Origin: GCA-020343675 sp964462945
GTDB taxonomy: Bacteria > Planctomycetota > Phycisphaerae > Sedimentisphaerales > Anaerobacaceae
Direction: 5' to 3'
DNA length: 64,000 nucleotides
Assembly: GCA_964462945.1 (NCBI GenBank)
Contig: CAYWZW010000015.1
Location: forward strand, 15,145-79,144
Part shown: positions 63,341 through 64,000 of the stretch, one piece after another
Layout: each line of letters starts with the position of its first letter
Position numbering within the stretch: position 1 is the first letter of the stretch
The notes under the pieces: model-generated
The model's database searches: none
The model's input: the letters and a program-made list of their open reading frames with translations, nothing else
What the model was told of the DNA's origin: nothing
Position numbers and translations under genes: made by a program

Positions 63341-63517
63341 ACCATTTTTCAGTTTTCTTGCGAACGTCAGCAACTTAACATGATGAGGGACAAAGGCGTC
63401 CTGAGCTGTCGCCGCGACGGCACGAGGGTCTTCTACCGGATAGAAAACAAGAATGTAATCAAACTACTGCATTGCATGTATGACCATTGCAGAAGCAAGA
63501 AAGGTGAGAGTCATTAG
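63341..63517 (+). pseudogene. C-terminal remnant of an ArsR-family regulator
   Basis: From about 63362 the frame reads ERQQLNMMRDKGVLSCRRDG, then TRVFYRIENKNVIKLLHCMYDHC, matching the recognition helix, wing and last helix of ArsR/SmtB repressors. The upstream half is absent: the same frame meets stops at 63338 and before. A small deletion near 63366 (ANVS in another frame, then QQLN) may be a frameshift. It ends directly at the ATG of the following flavoprotein gene, a common pairing. An ATG at 63380 could give a short peptide, but not a full regulator. Confidence 0.65.
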
Positions 63518-63970
63518 ATGGCGAGAAAGATTTTGATTGTCGGTGGCGTTGCCGGCGGTGCATCCGCTGCGGCGAGACTTCGCCGGCTCGATGAGGCCGC
63601 GCAGATCATCATGTTTGAACGAGGCGATTACATCTCCTTTGCCAACTGCGGGTTGCCTTATTACATAGGCGGGACTATAAAAAACCGTGATGGTTTGCTG
63701 CTTCATACCCCGGAGTCGTTCAAACAGCGATTTAACGTGGACGTTAGAGTCAGAAGCGAGGTTGTCAAGATCAACCGCAAGAAAAAAGAAGTCGAGGTGG
63801 TCGAGCTGTCTACGGGCAACAGGTACGTTGAGAAATATGACCAATTGATCTTATCACCCGGCGCCGAGCCCGTTCGGCCCCCTATTCCCGGCATTGACTC
63901 AAGCAGGGTGTTTACCCTGCGGAACATCGCCGATATGGACCGAATCTCGGTCTGGTTCAATCATGGGTAA
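63518..63970 (+). CDS. CoA-disulfide reductase/NADH oxidase-like flavoprotein, truncated
   Basis: The 150 residues are the FAD-binding start of a pyridine nucleotide-disulfide reductase of the CoA-disulfide reductase type: GGVAGGASAAARLRRLDE, the redox-active single cysteine in SFANCGLPYYIGG, and YDQLILSPGAEPVRPPIPG. Normal members are about 450-560 residues. Here the match stops after DMDRISVWFNHG and a TAA follows, before the NADH-binding domain. Past the stop neither other frame continues the family in the bases left, so an insertion, deletion or assembly break is likely. As read, the protein cannot be functional. Confidence 0.7.
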   Translation: MARKILIVGGVAGGASAAARLRRLDEAAQIIMFERGDYISFANCGLPYYIGGTIKNRDGLLLHTPESFKQRFNVDVRVRSEVVKINRKKKEVEVVELSTGNRYVEKYDQLILSPGAEPVRPPIPGIDSSRVFTLRNIADMDRISVWFNHG

Positions 63971-64000
63971 CAGTCCGGATGTACTGATCTAATGGAGATT

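Overview
The window reads as one chromosome segment of an uncultured anaerobe from the PVC superphylum, most likely a Planctomycetota (Phycisphaerae-like) bacterium. That placement is an inference from gene content: several secreted formylglycine sulfatases, many proteins ending in a PF12904-like domain, Tat-exported Gfo/Idh oxidoreductases, an excisionase-type HTH fused to a receiver domain, an HDOD-histidine kinase, and hgcAB. No rRNA or marker gene is present to confirm it.

Left flank (1-6167). After the tail of an unknown gene come an AT-rich FemAB/GNAT-like gene, a cluster of palindromes, a GNAT acetyltransferase, and then hgcA-hgcB. This is the mercury-methylation pair: a corrinoid membrane protein with the NVWCAAGK cap-helix motif at residues 97-104, and a 2[4Fe-4S] ferredoxin with C73 and a C-terminal CC. 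An exported FAH-family protein and a D-2-hydroxyacid dehydrogenase follow, then tRNA-Phe(GAA).

Island (about 6178-48171). The 3' end of tRNA-Phe and 10 bp beyond it (43 bp) recur perfectly, in the same orientation, 41,994 bp downstream. This is the layout expected of an element integrated into a tRNA gene. The enclosed DNA is GC-rich and almost wholly devoted to secreted polysaccharide breakdown. From a promoter at 6616-6644 runs a tightly packed block of 13 same-strand reading frames (6700-32484). It holds six clan GH-A-like glycosidases of two kinds with a PF12904-like C-terminus, a GH141-like beta-helix protein, a PL22 oligogalacturonate lyase, several beta-propellers, and two large serine-hydrolase fusions. 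One fusion is interrupted by a single in-frame TGA. Further right are three sulfatases, two sulfatase remnants, an octaheme cytochrome-TPR protein, an M55 peptidase, a ceramidase-like protein, a divergent M28 peptidase and a GH29 alpha-L-fucosidase. GH140-like, GH141-like, PL22 and GH29 together suggest pectic or fucosylated, partly sulfated glycans. I see no integrase, no SusCD/TonB transporter and no dedicated regulator.

Right flank (48302-63970). On the minus strand a PTS EIIA-like gene leads an operon for a Hyf-type membrane complex (B, C, E, F, G and small subunit). Its large subunit lacks every CxxC motif, so it resembles an energy-converting hydrogenase-related (Ehr) complex rather than a true NiFe hydrogenase. 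The Fe-S domain ahead of the small subunit is broken by two copies of a 71-bp palindromic repeat. Then come a Tat-exported Gfo/Idh oxidoreductase with a Tat-exported sulfatase, an HTH-receiver response regulator paired with an HDOD-GAF histidine kinase, a 167-bp MITE-like element, and a decayed ArsR/CoA-disulfide-reductase locus at the window edge.
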